DNA of 64,000 nucleotides from Nevskia sp. (GCA_023229645.1 JALNYU010000007.1:62001-126000); one strand, 5' to 3'; positions 1 to 9,385 are shown, counted from the stretch's first letter. The notes: generated from the sequence alone by a model not told the origin. A program made the numbers and translations.

Positions 1-2244
1 CCCATATTGCAGATCGCCGATTAGGCTGCCGCCGCTGGTGCTGTAGCTCAGGCTGGTGAGTTGGTCTGCAAGGTCGTAGCTGTAGTTGGTTTTGATGCCG
101 TTGGGTAGCGTCAGCTTGACTCGGCGATCGACGGCGTCATAAACGAAGCCGACGGTTTCGCTGCCTTGACTTAAATTCGTCAGCCGATCCGCTGCATCGT
201 AGCTGTAGTTAACGGGCGCACTACCACTGGCTTGCATCTGGACGCGGCGACTGGCGGCGTCATACCCGTAGCTGACCGAGCCTTGCGGCGTTGTTTCCTG
301 CGTCAGCTGGTCCCGTCCGTCGTAACTACGGAAAATAGTGCCAGACGTGGTATCGCTGATTTGCGCCGCGCGGTTGCCGGCGTCGTATTGAATGCTAACG
401 CTGCTGTTGTCGGCATAGGTGGTGTTGATCTGCCGGCCGAGTGTGTCGTAACTCAACCGCGTGAGTTGGCCTTTGCGATCAGTGCTGGTCAGCACTAAAC
501 CGAGCGGGTCGTAAGTCCAACGCTCGATGTAGTGGAGCGCATCGGTGCGGCTCTGCACGCGGTCACGGCTGTCATAGGCGTACGTGATGGCGTTGGCGAG
601 CGGGTCGAGCAGGCTGGTGAGATTGCCGTTGGCGTCGTAGTGGTACTGCGTTGGCGCACCCAGCGGATCACGCGTTTGCGTAATCCGGTCCATCACGTCG
701 TAGCTGGACAGCGTGCGATTGCCGAGCGGATTCTGCACGCTGATGACGCGGCCGAGAGCGTCCCGGTAGAGCGTGGTGCTGTGGTTCAGCGGGTCGGTGA
801 TCGAATACAGATCGTAGCCGTCGTATCCGAAGCGTGTCGTCCGGCCTAGCGCATCCGTAATAGCGGTGCGTTGGCCGCTGCTGTTACAGATAAAACTGGT
901 CGTGCGGTTCAGAGCATCCTTTACCGAAGTCAGGCAGCCATTGGTGTAAGTGAACTGTGTGGCATGGCCGAGCGGATCGGTGATTGATGCGATTTGGTTG
1001 TAGTCCGGTGTATAGCTGTACCGGTAAGTCACTGTGTTCGGCGTACCCGCGAGTTGCGTTACTGCGGTGATGTTGCCATTGGCGTCAAACGTGTATTCGG
1101 TCCTACGCCCAAGCGGGTCGATTTTCACGGTGATCAGGCCGGCGGCATTGCGCTCGAAGCGATAAGTCTGTGCCAGTGGCGTGCCGTAACCGAGGGTATC
1201 GGTCGTGGGGTAGCCGGAAACCGGATCGAATACGACGCGCCGCACCGTGCCGCGCGGGTCCGTAACATCAGCCTGGGTAATGACGCCGTTGGCATCGGTG
1301 GTGTACGCAAGCTGATACACGGCGCCGTCGGCATATGTCTGTGCGACGACGCGGCTTTGCGCATCGTACTGATTACTAAATTCTGTGTTGCCGCGGCGAT
1401 CCGTCATGCTCAGCATGCGGCGGGCGCTGTCGTAACTGTAGTGCTCGGTAGTGCCGTCCGGGTAGGCAACCGTATCGAGCATGCCTAGGCTGTTATAAAG
1501 GTAGCTAACGCTGCGGCCGGTATGGTCCCGCGCCAATGTCGCGCGGCCGGCAGTATCGTAAGTAAATTGAATGTAGCGCCCGCTGGGGCTCCGGACTTGA
1601 GTCAGCTGGTTATTCACATAGGTAAGGCTCACAGCGTTGCCATAGCGATCAATGATCGCGCTCAACGTATTGATCGCCGTACCCGTTATGAAACGATATT
1701 GGCTGCCGTCTTTCAGCGTGATACTCCAGGTACTACCCACGGTTAGAATTGCGCCGTAATAGCGTGTCCGTGATGTGGTATGCGCCCAGGTGCCCGCAGG
1801 CCCCGTCCCGGAAGTACGATTGAATGTAATGCGCTCGCCATCCGGCAGAATCAGCTGGATCGAATCAATCGTTGCGCTCTGGGTGTAGAGATACATCCCG
1901 TAGTCATGGTTCATGCCGTAGCCGAACGGCCGGCTTACTGTGTCGCCGGGGCGATAGGTTCGCTTAAGCGAAATCGGCATGATGTCGTCCACAGCGAGAT
2001 CAACCCAGTTGTGGGCGAACACGCCCGTGCGCAGGTCGATCGGATCGGCGGCGCTGCCGGCGCCGCCCTGGCCGTGATCGCCATCGCAGGTGTTGCACCC
2101 CGGCTGCGTCGGTGGCTGCGGCGGCTGCGGCCCATTCACTGCGATTAACCCATAGGCTAGCGCGCTATTTGAAAACCCTAGGCCTCCCGCCACGCCTAGT
2201 ACCACCGAGAGCAAAATCCGCGCTGTGAGGTTTCGTATCTTCAT
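1..2244 (-). CDS. Secreted RHS/YD-repeat protein, partial (C-terminal end lies outside the window)
   Basis: The minus strand is open for 748 codons from an ATG at 2244 to the window edge. The start has a clear ribosome binding site, AAGGA, about six bases upstream. The product opens with a signal peptide (basic MKIR, a hydrophobic stretch, cleavage near NSALA). A Pro-rich linker and a short Gly/Asp-rich segment (CNTCDGDHGQGG) follow, then a DUF6531-like entry segment (DPIDLRTGVFAHNW) and many YD repeats of the type YDxxGRxxxxxxP. RHS proteins form a beta-spiral cocoon and often carry a variable C-terminal effector after a conserved core. Neither the core end nor any effector is visible here, so its role (toxin, adhesin or wall-associated protein) cannot be judged. 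It lies 47 bp downstream of the interrupted IPT/TIG gene on the same strand and is probably cotranscribed with it. Plus-strand reading frames in this stretch are shadows. Confidence 0.88.
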   Translation of the reverse strand, partial: MKIRNLTARILLSVVLGVAGGLGFSNSALAYGLIAVNGPQPPQPPTQPGCNTCDGDHGQGGAGSAADPIDLRTGVFAHNWVDLAVDDIMPISLKRTYRPGDTVSRPFGYGMNHDYGMYLYTQSATIDSIQLILPDGERITFNRTSGTGPAGTWAHTTSRTRYYGAILTVGSTWSITLKDGSQYRFITGTAINTLSAIIDRYGNAVSLTYVNNQLTQVRSPSGRYIQFTYDTAGRATLARDHTGRSVSYLYNSLGMLDTVAYPDGTTEHYSYDSARRMLSMTDRRGNTEFSNQYDAQSRVVAQTYADGAVYQLAYTTDANGVITQADVTDPRGTVRRVVFDPVSGYPTTDTLGYGTPLAQTYRFERNAAGLITVKIDPLGRRTEYTFDANGNITAVTQLAGTPNTVTYRYSYTPDYNQIASITDPLGHATQFTYTNGCLTSVKDALNRTTSFICNSSGQRTAITDALGRTTRFGYDGYDLYSITDPLNHSTTLYRDALGRVISVQNPLGNRTLSSYDVMDRITQTRDPLGAPTQYHYDANGNLTSLLDPLANAITYAYDSRDRVQSRTDALHYIERWTYDPLGLVLTSTDRKGQLTRLSYDTLGRQINTTYADNSSVSIQYDAGNRAAQISDTTSGTIFRSYDGRDQLTQETTPQGSVSYGYDAASRRVQMQASGSAPVNYSYDAADRLTNLSQGSETVGFVYDAVDRRVKLTLPNGIKTNYSYDLADQLTSLSYSTSGGSLIGDLQYG

Positions 2245-2291
2245 GTGTCCTTCCGTAACTCTACTTCCGTGTTGCAGCTTAAATTTAGTAA

Positions 2292-4655
2292 TCACTGGGC
2301 GGTGACCGTCAAATTGGCCGTTGCGCCGTAGTACGGAATGATAAATAGCGTGTACGCGCCCGTCGTCGGCAGATTCGCCAGGTTAAACGTCGTGCCGCTC
2401 GTTGCCGTCGTTGACGTCAACACCGTTCCGTCTGGTCGCAGTACCCCTAAGTAAAGTATCCGGCTCGCAGGCACCGTCGTAATCCCACCGATCTGCAGTG
2501 CGATCGTGCTGCCCGCCGTCCCGGTAAACGTCAGCCGGCCTCTCTGGCCATTGCGGCTCAGATTCACCGCTTGCGGGCTGTTGGGACTCAAACTCAACGC
2601 GACGTCGTGCGATACCGTTGCCGTAAAGCTCATCTGCGTCCCGTCCGTCGTGCTCACCGGACGCATCACCACACTGTAGGTTCCTGTTGCCGGCAAGTTA
2701 CTTAGACTGGCGTCGCAGCCGCCATTCGATGCGAAACAATTTATCGCATTGACCAGCACAGCCCCATCAGGTCGATAGACCGTTAAGTACGCGTAGATGT
2801 AAGTGGTGTTGCTCAGCACGAAGTTGCTGATGCCCAGACCCAGGTTTTCACCCGCTGTACCGCTAAAGCTGAAGTAGGCGTGCTGCCCGCCCAGCGTCGT
2901 TGCGACGTTGGTGCTGACGCCATCGGCAGCCACCGCTACGCTCTCGCTCGGCGTCAGTGTCGCTGTCAGATTGGCCGTTGCGCCGTAGTACGGAATGATA
3001 AATAGCGTGTACGCGCCCGTCGTCGGCAGATTCGCTAAGTTAAACGTCGTGCCGCTCGTTGCCGTCGTTGACGTCAACACCGTTCCGTCTGGTCGCAGTA
3101 CCCCTAAGTAAAGTATCCGGCCCGCGGGCACCGTCGTAATCCCACCAATCTGCAGTGCGATCGTGCTGCCCGCCGTCCCGGTAAACGTCAGCCGGCCTCT
3201 CTGGCCATTGCGGCTCAGATTCACCGCTTGCGGGCTGTTGGGACTCAAACTCAACGCGACGTCGTGCGATACCGTTGCCGTAAAGCTCATCTGCGTCCCG
3301 TCCGTCGTGCTCACCGGACGCATCACCACACTGTAGGTTCCTGTTGCCGGCAAGTTACTCAGACTAGCGTCGCAGCCGCCATTCGATAGGAAACAGTTTG
3401 TCGAACGAATCAGCGTAACCCCATCAGGCTGATAGACATATGCATAAGCATAGGTGTAGCTACCGTTGATCAGCGTCAGATCACTGACCCCCAGACCAAA
3501 ATATTTATCGATTGTGGCGGTGAAAAGCAGCCGCCGCGTCTGCCCCGGAACCGCGGTGCTAATCGATATCGGCGCGCCATCCAACCCAATTACGACATTA
3601 CGCTCAACGGCAAGTGTAAATTGCCCGGCATTTGCACCTGCTCCGATCAATACCGAGTAACTGCCAGCAGTATTGAGTCGCGGCAGGTGAATCGACGGGT
3701 TTGTGCGAGAAACATTCCCGCTCCCAATCACCGTTCCGGTCGGTGAGGTCACGGTATAGCTCATATTGTTGGCAGTTGAGAACGCGCTCGCTTGAAGACT
3801 AAGGTAGTCACCTTGGCCAGCATCGAAAAAGAGTACCGCATACTGACCCGCCGCAAGCCCTATCTGTTGTGGCGCGCTGTCCGGTTGAATAAGGGTGTTG
3901 AGAATGACGCTACTGGGGCTTATACCGGCAGGCAGAACATAGAAAATATCAGTACTTTGGGCGGTACCAAATGCAGTCGTCACGGAGATGCGTCCCGAGC
4001 CCACATACGGCGGGATCGTGACCGTAAGTTGCAAGTCATCCAGTAGGGTGGGAATGACTTCAATCCCGTTAATCCGAACGTTAGTTTGTCCGGGTAGCGG
4101 ATAGAGATGCGCGCCAGAGATTTTAACGACCGTGCCAAACGGGCCGGTAATCGGACTAATGCTCGTGATGACGGGGGCATCGCCAACAGTGCTGATAATG
4201 AAGTCTTCAGCGCTAGTTGCCGTCGCACCGTTCGCCGTAACAGTGATGCGTCCGCTCGTCGCGTTAAACGGCACCATTGCTAACAGCTGGGTCTCAGATA
4301 CGGAGAGCACCGGCGCAGCTACGCCGTTGAAGCGAATATCGTTAGCGGCCGTAGTAATGCCAAAACCGGTACCGCTGATCGTAACTTACGTACCCGGTGT
4401 TCCGTGATTGGGGGAAATGGCGCTGATCGCGATCTGTTGGGTGCTGCCACGCTCGATCCTGATGATATTCCCAAGCGAATCGTAAACGTATCGCGCCGTT
4501 TCGCCTGCGTCATTCGTTACCGACACTAGGCGGCCATTGTCGTCATAGCCGTAGTCGGTCGCGTTGCTGGCGTTGAATAGTCCGAGTATCAACGCTCCCA
4601 CAAGCAACACGACAGCCAGCCGCGCACACGACGCGAGCCTTAAGATTCCCTTCAT
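2292..4655 (-). pseudogene. Secreted YD-repeat / IPT-TIG / beta-repeat surface protein, interrupted by an in-frame stop
   Basis: One reading frame runs from an ATG at 4655 to a stop at 2292 (787 sense codons) but is broken by a TAA at 4388-4386, after 89 residues. The part before the stop has a signal peptide (ending near NASNA), two YD motifs (YGYDDNGRL, YVYDSLGNI) and the beginning of an IPT/TIG domain (ISPNHGTPGT). After the stop the same domain continues in frame (VTISGTGFG), followed by a second IPT/TIG domain (ITSISPITGPFG) and four beta-rich segments resembling PPC domains. The stop replaces one residue in the middle of a conserved motif, so a point mutation, a sequencing error or readthrough all fit. 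The next internal ATG, at 4310, would give a 672-residue product without a signal peptide. The C-terminal half holds a near-identical duplication (see the repeat entry). The RHS gene follows 47 bp downstream. Confidence 0.8.
2305..3387 (-). repeat. Two near-identical 426-bp direct copies inside the IPT/TIG gene
   Basis: Bases 2305-2730 and 2962-3387 match at an offset of exactly 657 bp (219 codons), with only about eight to ten substitutions seen by eye (for example ccaggtt/ctaagtt and ggctcgcagg/ggcccgcggg). Each copy encodes the segment from CDASLSNLPATG to the end of a beta-rich domain (PYYGATANL). The segment between the copies is clearly diverged. Because the period keeps the frame, the duplication lengthens the protein without breaking it. 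Confidence 0.9.
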
Positions 4656-5094
4656 GATATTCCCTGAACGACTACAGTTAGGCCGAGATTTCTCAGGCGT
4701 TTCTTTTACAGATTGGCTGCATTAAAAACGCTGCGCAGCTTCGGCACAAGCCCAGCGAGCACCGCCAGCAACTTAAACACGTAAAAAACGGGGCACAAAA
4801 TGATCAATTACAGCTCCACGGCGCAGTCCAGTATGAATTTATAAATTTTTTATTTATATGATTAATAAAACAAAATACACCATAAAGTTCATGGCAAAAA
4901 TATCATTATTCGGCTGCGAACGTGTCAGAGAAAATGCTCGGCTTAGCCGATTTAGAATGTGAACCAGATCACACTTTCTATCTTCCAAACAGGGCGCTTG
5001 TTCTGGGCTCGCGCAGCACTGTGCTTATCCACGTATCGCTAGTACAGCTATTCTTTGGCCATCACGCGCACAAGTCCCCGCACGCCGAAAAGAA
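4656..5094. other. AT-rich intergenic region upstream of the IPT/TIG–RHS genes
   Basis: No credible gene was found in these 439 bp between the minus-strand ilvA stop and the IPT/TIG start. The part from about 4800 to 4915 is much richer in A+T than anything around it, as expected of a promoter region for the minus-strand genes. I could not fix convincing -35 and -10 boxes. The one sharp signal is the CRP-type palindrome at 4956-4977. Confidence 0.6.
4956..4977. promoter_or_regulatory. CRP/Vfr/Clp-type binding site
   Basis: TGTGA at 4958-4962 and TCACA at 4969-4973 are separated by six bases (ACCAGA). Flanking AA and TT also fit the classical CRP consensus, and both half-sites are perfect. 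It sits about 300 bp upstream of the IPT/TIG start codon and 120 bp beyond the ilvA stop, so the only sensible target is the minus-strand IPT/TIG–RHS unit. The identity of the protein that binds it (CRP, Vfr, Clp, another family member) is inference. Confidence 0.6.
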
Positions 5095-6672
5095 TCAACG
5101 CTCGACGCCCAAAAACAAGCTGTATGCCGGGTTGTCGGTTTCGTCCCAGTAGCGATAGCCGAGGCTATCGAGCACGCGGCGGCATTCGGCGCGTTCGCGT
5201 TTGGGCACTTGCAGTCCGCAGAGCACACGGCCGTAGGCGGCGCCGTGGTTGCGGTAGTGGAAGAGTGAGATGTTCCAGCGATCGCCGATGGCGGCGAGGA
5301 AGTCTTGGCAGGCGCCGGGGCGTTCGGGGAACTCGAAGCGGTAGAGGCGTTCGTTTTCTGCACCCGGCGCGCGGCCGCCGACCATGTAGCGAACATGGCT
5401 CTTGGCCATTTCGTTGCCGGTCATGTCGATAACGCTGTAGCCGTCTTCACGCAGTACGTTGATTGCCGCTTCACGCGCGGCAGGGCCATCGAAGTGGACA
5501 CCTGCAAAAACATGCGCAGCCTCGGCTGAGGCGTAGCGATAGTTGAACTCTGTAATCGGCCGACGACCGAGCTGCTTTAAGAAACGTTTAAAGCTACCGG
5601 CCCGTTCTGGAATAGTGACCGCGAGCAGCGTTTCCGCGCCATCGCCAAGCTCGGCGCGTTCGGCGATGTGGCGTAGGCGATCAAAGTTGAGATTGGCGCC
5701 GGAGATGATGGCGACATAGGTTTTTTTCTTGGCGCCGGTCTGCGCAATCCATTTCTTGACGCCGGCCACGGCCAGCGCGCCAGCCGGTTCGGGCAGCGCG
5801 CGGTTTTCGGCGAAAACATCGCGGATCGCGGCGCAGATTTCGTCGACATCCACACGCAGCCAGTGGTCGACGACTTCCCGGCAAACGCGGAACGGCTCGG
5901 CGCCGGCTTGGCGCACGGCGACGCCATCGGCAAATAAGCCGACTTGGGCCAGTTTGACGCGGCGGTCCGCTTCCAATGCCTGGGCCATGCAGTCAGAGTC
6001 GTCCGGCTCGACGCTGATCACCTTCACCTCAGGCCGCATGGCTTTGATCCAAGCGCCGACTCCGGCCAGCAAGCCGCCGCCGCCGGTGCAGACGAAAACC
6101 GCGTCGAGGTGCGGGTCGTTCAGCGCATCCATCTGCAGCAGGATTTCTTTAGCAACGGTGCCCTGACCGGCGATGACATCGGGGTCATCGTACGGCGGGA
6201 TCATCGTCAGGCCTTTTTCTTCGGCGAGGCCGGCGGCGTGCAGCGCAGCGTCGTCAAAAGCATCGCCGTGGAGCACGGTTTTGCCGCCGAGCGCGCGCAC
6301 GGCATCGACTTTCACCGAAGGCGTTGTTCGCGGCATGACGATCCACGCCGGGATGCCGAGGCGCTGGGCGGCCAGCGCCACGCCCTGTGCGTGATTACCA
6401 GCGGACGCGCAAATGACCCCGCGCGCCCGCTGCTCGGCCGAGAGCCGGGCGATCTTGTTATAAGCGCCGCGCAACTTGAACGAGCGCACGCTTTGCTGGT
6501 CTTCTCGCTTCAGCAGAATGCGGTTGCCGAACCGCGCGGAAAGCTTCGCCGCCGGCTCCAAAGCCGAGACAATTGCGACATCGTAAACCTGGGCAACGGC
6601 GATACGATCGCGATATTCGGCAAGAAGCTGCGCCCGCGTTTGGCGCGGCGGCTTCGAAGGGGCGTCGGTCAC
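5095..6672 (-). CDS. ilvA: Threonine ammonia-lyase (threonine deaminase), biosynthetic
   Basis: Converts threonine to 2-oxobutanoate and ammonia, the first step toward isoleucine, in the cytoplasm using PLP. The catalytic half shows the PLP-lysine motif SFKLRGAY, the SAGNHAQG loop and the glycine-rich phosphate loop CTGGGGLLAG. The C-terminal half holds two ACT-like regulatory domains (LLAVTIPERAGSF and YRFEFPERPGACQDF), the place where isoleucine and valine act in this family. I chose the GTG at 6672 because AGGAG lies five bases upstream. This gives 525 residues, close to the 514 of E. coli IlvA. An in-frame start at 6765 would add about 31 unconserved residues. It is divergent from proC, with about 120 bp between them for both promoters. 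Confidence 0.95.
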   Translation of the reverse strand: MTDAPSKPPRQTRAQLLAEYRDRIAVAQVYDVAIVSALEPAAKLSARFGNRILLKREDQQSVRSFKLRGAYNKIARLSAEQRARGVICASAGNHAQGVALAAQRLGIPAWIVMPRTTPSVKVDAVRALGGKTVLHGDAFDDAALHAAGLAEEKGLTMIPPYDDPDVIAGQGTVAKEILLQMDALNDPHLDAVFVCTGGGGLLAGVGAWIKAMRPEVKVISVEPDDSDCMAQALEADRRVKLAQVGLFADGVAVRQAGAEPFRVCREVVDHWLRVDVDEICAAIRDVFAENRALPEPAGALAVAGVKKWIAQTGAKKKTYVAIISGANLNFDRLRHIAERAELGDGAETLLAVTIPERAGSFKRFLKQLGRRPITEFNYRYASAEAAHVFAGVHFDGPAAREAAINVLREDGYSVIDMTGNEMAKSHVRYMVGGRAPGAENERLYRFEFPERPGACQDFLAAIGDRWNISLFHYRNHGAAYGRVLCGLQVPKRERAECRRVLDSLGYRYWDETDNPAYSLFLGVER

Positions 6673-6793
6673 GGCGGCTCCTGTACGGCTTGGGCAGATC
6701 CGCGGCGGCGGCGCGGCGAATATCGCGTCGATCAGCCTGCGGGGTCGCGTATCATACCGCCCCAATCCTCAGTGCCCGCGGAAACAGCCGGTA

Positions 6794-7627
6794 ATGACTA
6801 CGCTTTCGCACGACTCGACGATCGCCTTCCTCGGCGGCGGCAATATGGCGGCGAGCTTGATCGGCGGCTTGCTCTCGGCCGGGCACGCCGCTGAAAACCT
6901 GCGTGTGGCGGTACGCGGGGCTGAAAGCGTTGAGCGCCTGCGCCTGCGCTTTGGCGTAGCGGCGACGACCCAACTCGCCGACTGCGTGGCGGGCGCCGGG
7001 ATTGTCGTACTCGCGGTGAAACCGCAACAGGCGGCGGATGTGCTCCGCGGGCTGCAGCTAGCGCCGGGCACCGTACTGATCTCGGTTGCTGCTGGCCTGC
7101 GGATCGAAACGCTGCGGCGTTGGCTCGGCGCCGCGCCGACGATCGTCCGCGCGATGCCAAACACGCCGGCCTTATTCGGCGCCGGCGTTACCGGCGCCTA
7201 TCTACCGCCAGAGGCCCCGGCAACGGCGAAAGCCCAGGCCGATGCGCTGCTGCGCACCGCCGGCGCAACCTGCTGGGTTGAACGTGAAGAATTGATCGAC
7301 GCCGTCACCGCGCTGTCTGGCAGCGGCCCGGCGTACTATTTTTTACTGACCGAGATTCTGGCCGAAGCCGGCGTATCGCTCGGACTCGACGCTGCCACGG
7401 CGGAACAGTTGGCGCGGCTAACGTTTACCGGCGCCGCGACAATGCTCAGCGAAACCGGCATCGACGCCGCAACGCTGCGCGCACAAGTGACATCAAAAGG
7501 CGGAACGACCGAAGCGGCCGTCGCTGCGCTTGAATCTGCCGATCTGCGCCGCATCTTTCAAACGGCGCTCGTTGCCGCCGTCGACCGTGCCCGTCTGCGC
7601 GGCGACGAATTAGCGGCACTGGCCTGA
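6794..7627 (+). CDS. proC: Pyrroline-5-carboxylate reductase
   Basis: Last step of proline synthesis: reduces 1-pyrroline-5-carboxylate to proline with NAD(P)H. The N-terminal Rossmann fold has FLGGGNMAASLIGGL, and later come VLAVKPQ, RAMPNTPALFGAG and the C-terminal signature ALSGSGPAYYFLLTE followed by VTSKGGTTEAA. At 277 residues it has the usual length. In many gammaproteobacteria proC follows the PLP-binding gene yggS. Here that gene is missing and ilvA sits divergently instead. yggT follows within 70 bp, so an operon through metW is likely. The ribosome binding site is weak (GGAAA about eleven bases upstream). Confidence 0.96.
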   Translation: MTTLSHDSTIAFLGGGNMAASLIGGLLSAGHAAENLRVAVRGAESVERLRLRFGVAATTQLADCVAGAGIVVLAVKPQQAADVLRGLQLAPGTVLISVAAGLRIETLRRWLGAAPTIVRAMPNTPALFGAGVTGAYLPPEAPATAKAQADALLRTAGATCWVEREELIDAVTALSGSGPAYYFLLTEILAEAGVSLGLDAATAEQLARLTFTGAATMLSETGIDAATLRAQVTSKGGTTEAAVAALESADLRRIFQTALVAAVDRARLRGDELAALA

Positions 7628-7693
7628 ATTGGCTTACTGAACCGGGAGGACCTCGCCATCATCAACGTCTTTGTAAGCCTGCTGACGACCGTA

Positions 7694-8206
7694 TTGGATC
7701 TGGTCATCTGCGCCTTCTTATTGCGCGTGGCGCTGCAGTTGGTGCGCGCTAATTTCTATAACCCGATTTCGCAGTTGGTCTGGCGCGTTACCCAAGTGGT
7801 GACAATGCCGCTGAGCCGTCTCGTGCCCCGCTGGGGCCGGGTGGATGTCGCGGCGGTGATTCTGCTCGCCGTGGTCGCACTGCTCGATATTTGGATCGTC
7901 AGCAGCGTGCTTGGCTACAGCATTCCGTGGACGAAGTCGATCTGGCTCGCGCTGCTGAAAATCATCAGCCTCGGTCTGCGCACGTATACGCTGAGCCTGC
8001 TAGTGGTGACGATTCTGTCTTGGGTCGGCCCTGGCGTAAACAATCCGGTGGCGTCGGTGTTGTGGAGCCTCACTGAGCCGGTACTACGGCCGGTGCGGCG
8101 CATTTTGCCGCCGATCGCAGGGCTGGATTTGTCGCCGATTCCGGTGATGATCATTTTTCAAGCGATGGACGCGTGGCTGTCGTCGTTGCTCGGCCCCTTC
8201 CATTGA
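7694..8206 (+). CDS. yggT: YggT family integral membrane protein; true start is probably further upstream
   Basis: A small inner-membrane protein of the YggT family with two YggT repeats, each made of hydrophobic segments and an NPISQLVWRVT- or NPVASVLWSLTEP-like motif. The function in gammaproteobacteria is not settled; relatives are linked to cell shape, osmotic tolerance or membrane-protein assembly. The first conventional start in frame is the TTG at 7694, which has no ribosome binding site and cuts into the first hydrophobic segment. The frame stays open back to the proC stop with no ATG or GTG. A strong GGGAGGA at 7644-7650 sits seven bases before an ATC codon at 7658, which would give 182 residues, the normal family length. 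It lies between proC and metX (12 bp gap). Confidence 0.85.
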   Translation: MDLVICAFLLRVALQLVRANFYNPISQLVWRVTQVVTMPLSRLVPRWGRVDVAAVILLAVVALLDIWIVSSVLGYSIPWTKSIWLALLKIISLGLRTYTLSLLVVTILSWVGPGVNNPVASVLWSLTEPVLRPVRRILPPIAGLDLSPIPVMIIFQAMDAWLSSLLGPFH

Positions 8207-8218
8207 TCAATTGCTGAG

Positions 8219-9385
8219 ATGACCGAAACGGGCGCCCGCAACGGCGCGGAAACCTCGGTGGGCGTGGTCACGCCGCGCAAGATTGCGATCGAGCAGCCGC
8301 TGACCTTGGCCTGCGGCCAAACGCTGCCACGCCACGATTTGATGATCGAAACTTACGGCACGCTCAATGCCGCGGCGAGTAACGCCGTGCTGATCTGCCA
8401 TGCGCTCTCCGGCGACCACCACGCCGCCGGGTTCCACTCGGACGACGAACGCAAGCCCGGCTGGTGGGATTCTGCGATTGGCCCTGGCAAGCCGATCGAC
8501 ACGCGGCGCTTTTTCGTCGTCTGCCTGAACAACCTCGGCGGCTGCCGTGGCTCGACCGGGCCGACGACGATCAACCCCGAAACCGGCCGACTCTGGGGGC
8601 CAGACTTCCCAATCGTCACGGTGCGAGATTGGGTGCAATCGCAGGCGCTGTTGTCCGATCAGCTCGGCATTCAGCGCTGGGCCGCCATAATCGGCGGCAG
8701 CCTCGGCGGCATGCAGGTGATGCAGTGGGCGATTGACCTGCCCGCGCGCGTGCGCCACGCGCTGGTGATCGCCGCTGCGCCGCGGATCTCGGCACAGAAC
8801 ATCGCGTTCAACGAAATCGCCCGGCAGGCGATACGCTCCGATCCGGAATTTCACGACGGCCATTACGTCGCGCATAACGTGCGCCCGGAGCGCGGCCTGA
8901 AGCTGGCGCGCATGCTTGGTCACATCACGTATCTCTCCGATAGCGCGATGCGCGAGCGCTTCGGCCGCCTGCTGCGCGACGGTGACGGCCAGTTCAATTT
9001 CAATTACGACGTTGAATTCGAAGTCGAAAGCTATTTGCGCCATCAGGGCAATAGCTTCGTCGACCGCTTTGACGCCAACACCTACCTTTTGATGACCAAG
9101 GCGCTCGACTACTTCGACCCGGCGCGCGAATACGGCGACGACCTCAGCGCCGCATTTGGCAAAGCGCGGGCGAAATTTCTGGTGGTGGCGTTCTCGGTCG
9201 ACTGGCGATTCTCGCCGGCACGCTCGCGCGAGATCGTTAAAAGCCTCGTCGCTGCCGGCCGCGATGTCACTTATGCCGTCATCGATTCACGCCTAGGCCA
9301 CGATGATTTCTTGATGCCCATCCCGCAATACCACGCCGTGCTCCGGAACTATCTGAACCGCGCCGCCGAGGAGGTCGTGGCGTGA
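8219..9385 (+). CDS. metX: Homoserine O-acyltransferase (acetyl- or succinyltransferase, MetX type)
   Basis: Acylates homoserine in the first committed step of methionine synthesis. It is an alpha/beta hydrolase fold protein with the nucleophile elbow GGSLGGMQ, the early motif [12 protein letters not shown] and a late Asp/His pair (FSVDWRFSP and SRLGHDDFL), giving a complete Ser-Asp-His triad. The length of 388 residues fits MetX. Acetyl-CoA versus succinyl-CoA use cannot be read reliably from the sequence; MetX proteins of many gammaproteobacteria are succinyltransferases. A GAGGAGG near the 3' end serves the overlapping GTGA start of the short vestigial metW-like frame. metW follows, the usual partner order metX-metW. 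Confidence 0.94.
   Translation: MTETGARNGAETSVGVVTPRKIAIEQPLTLACGQTLPRHDLMIETYGTLNAAASNAVLICHALSGDHHAAGFHSDDERKPGWWDSAIGPGKPIDTRRFFVVCLNNLGGCRGSTGPTTINPETGRLWGPDFPIVTVRDWVQSQALLSDQLGIQRWAAIIGGSLGGMQVMQWAIDLPARVRHALVIAAAPRISAQNIAFNEIARQAIRSDPEFHDGHYVAHNVRPERGLKLARMLGHITYLSDSAMRERFGRLLRDGDGQFNFNYDVEFEVESYLRHQGNSFVDRFDANTYLLMTKALDYFDPAREYGDDLSAAFGKARAKFLVVAFSVDWRFSPARSREIVKSLVAAGRDVTYAVIDSRLGHDDFLMPIPQYHAVLRNYLNRAAEEVVA

Noticed and set aside
232..2148. Six plus-strand open frames of 74-164 codons
   Set aside because: They lie opposite the continuous YD-repeat frame of the minus strand, lack ribosome binding sites and have composition typical of antisense shadows in GC-rich genes.
4922..5152. 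Plus-strand 76-codon frame crossing the CRP-type site
   Set aside because: It runs into the 3' end of ilvA, shows no family features and no ribosome binding site.
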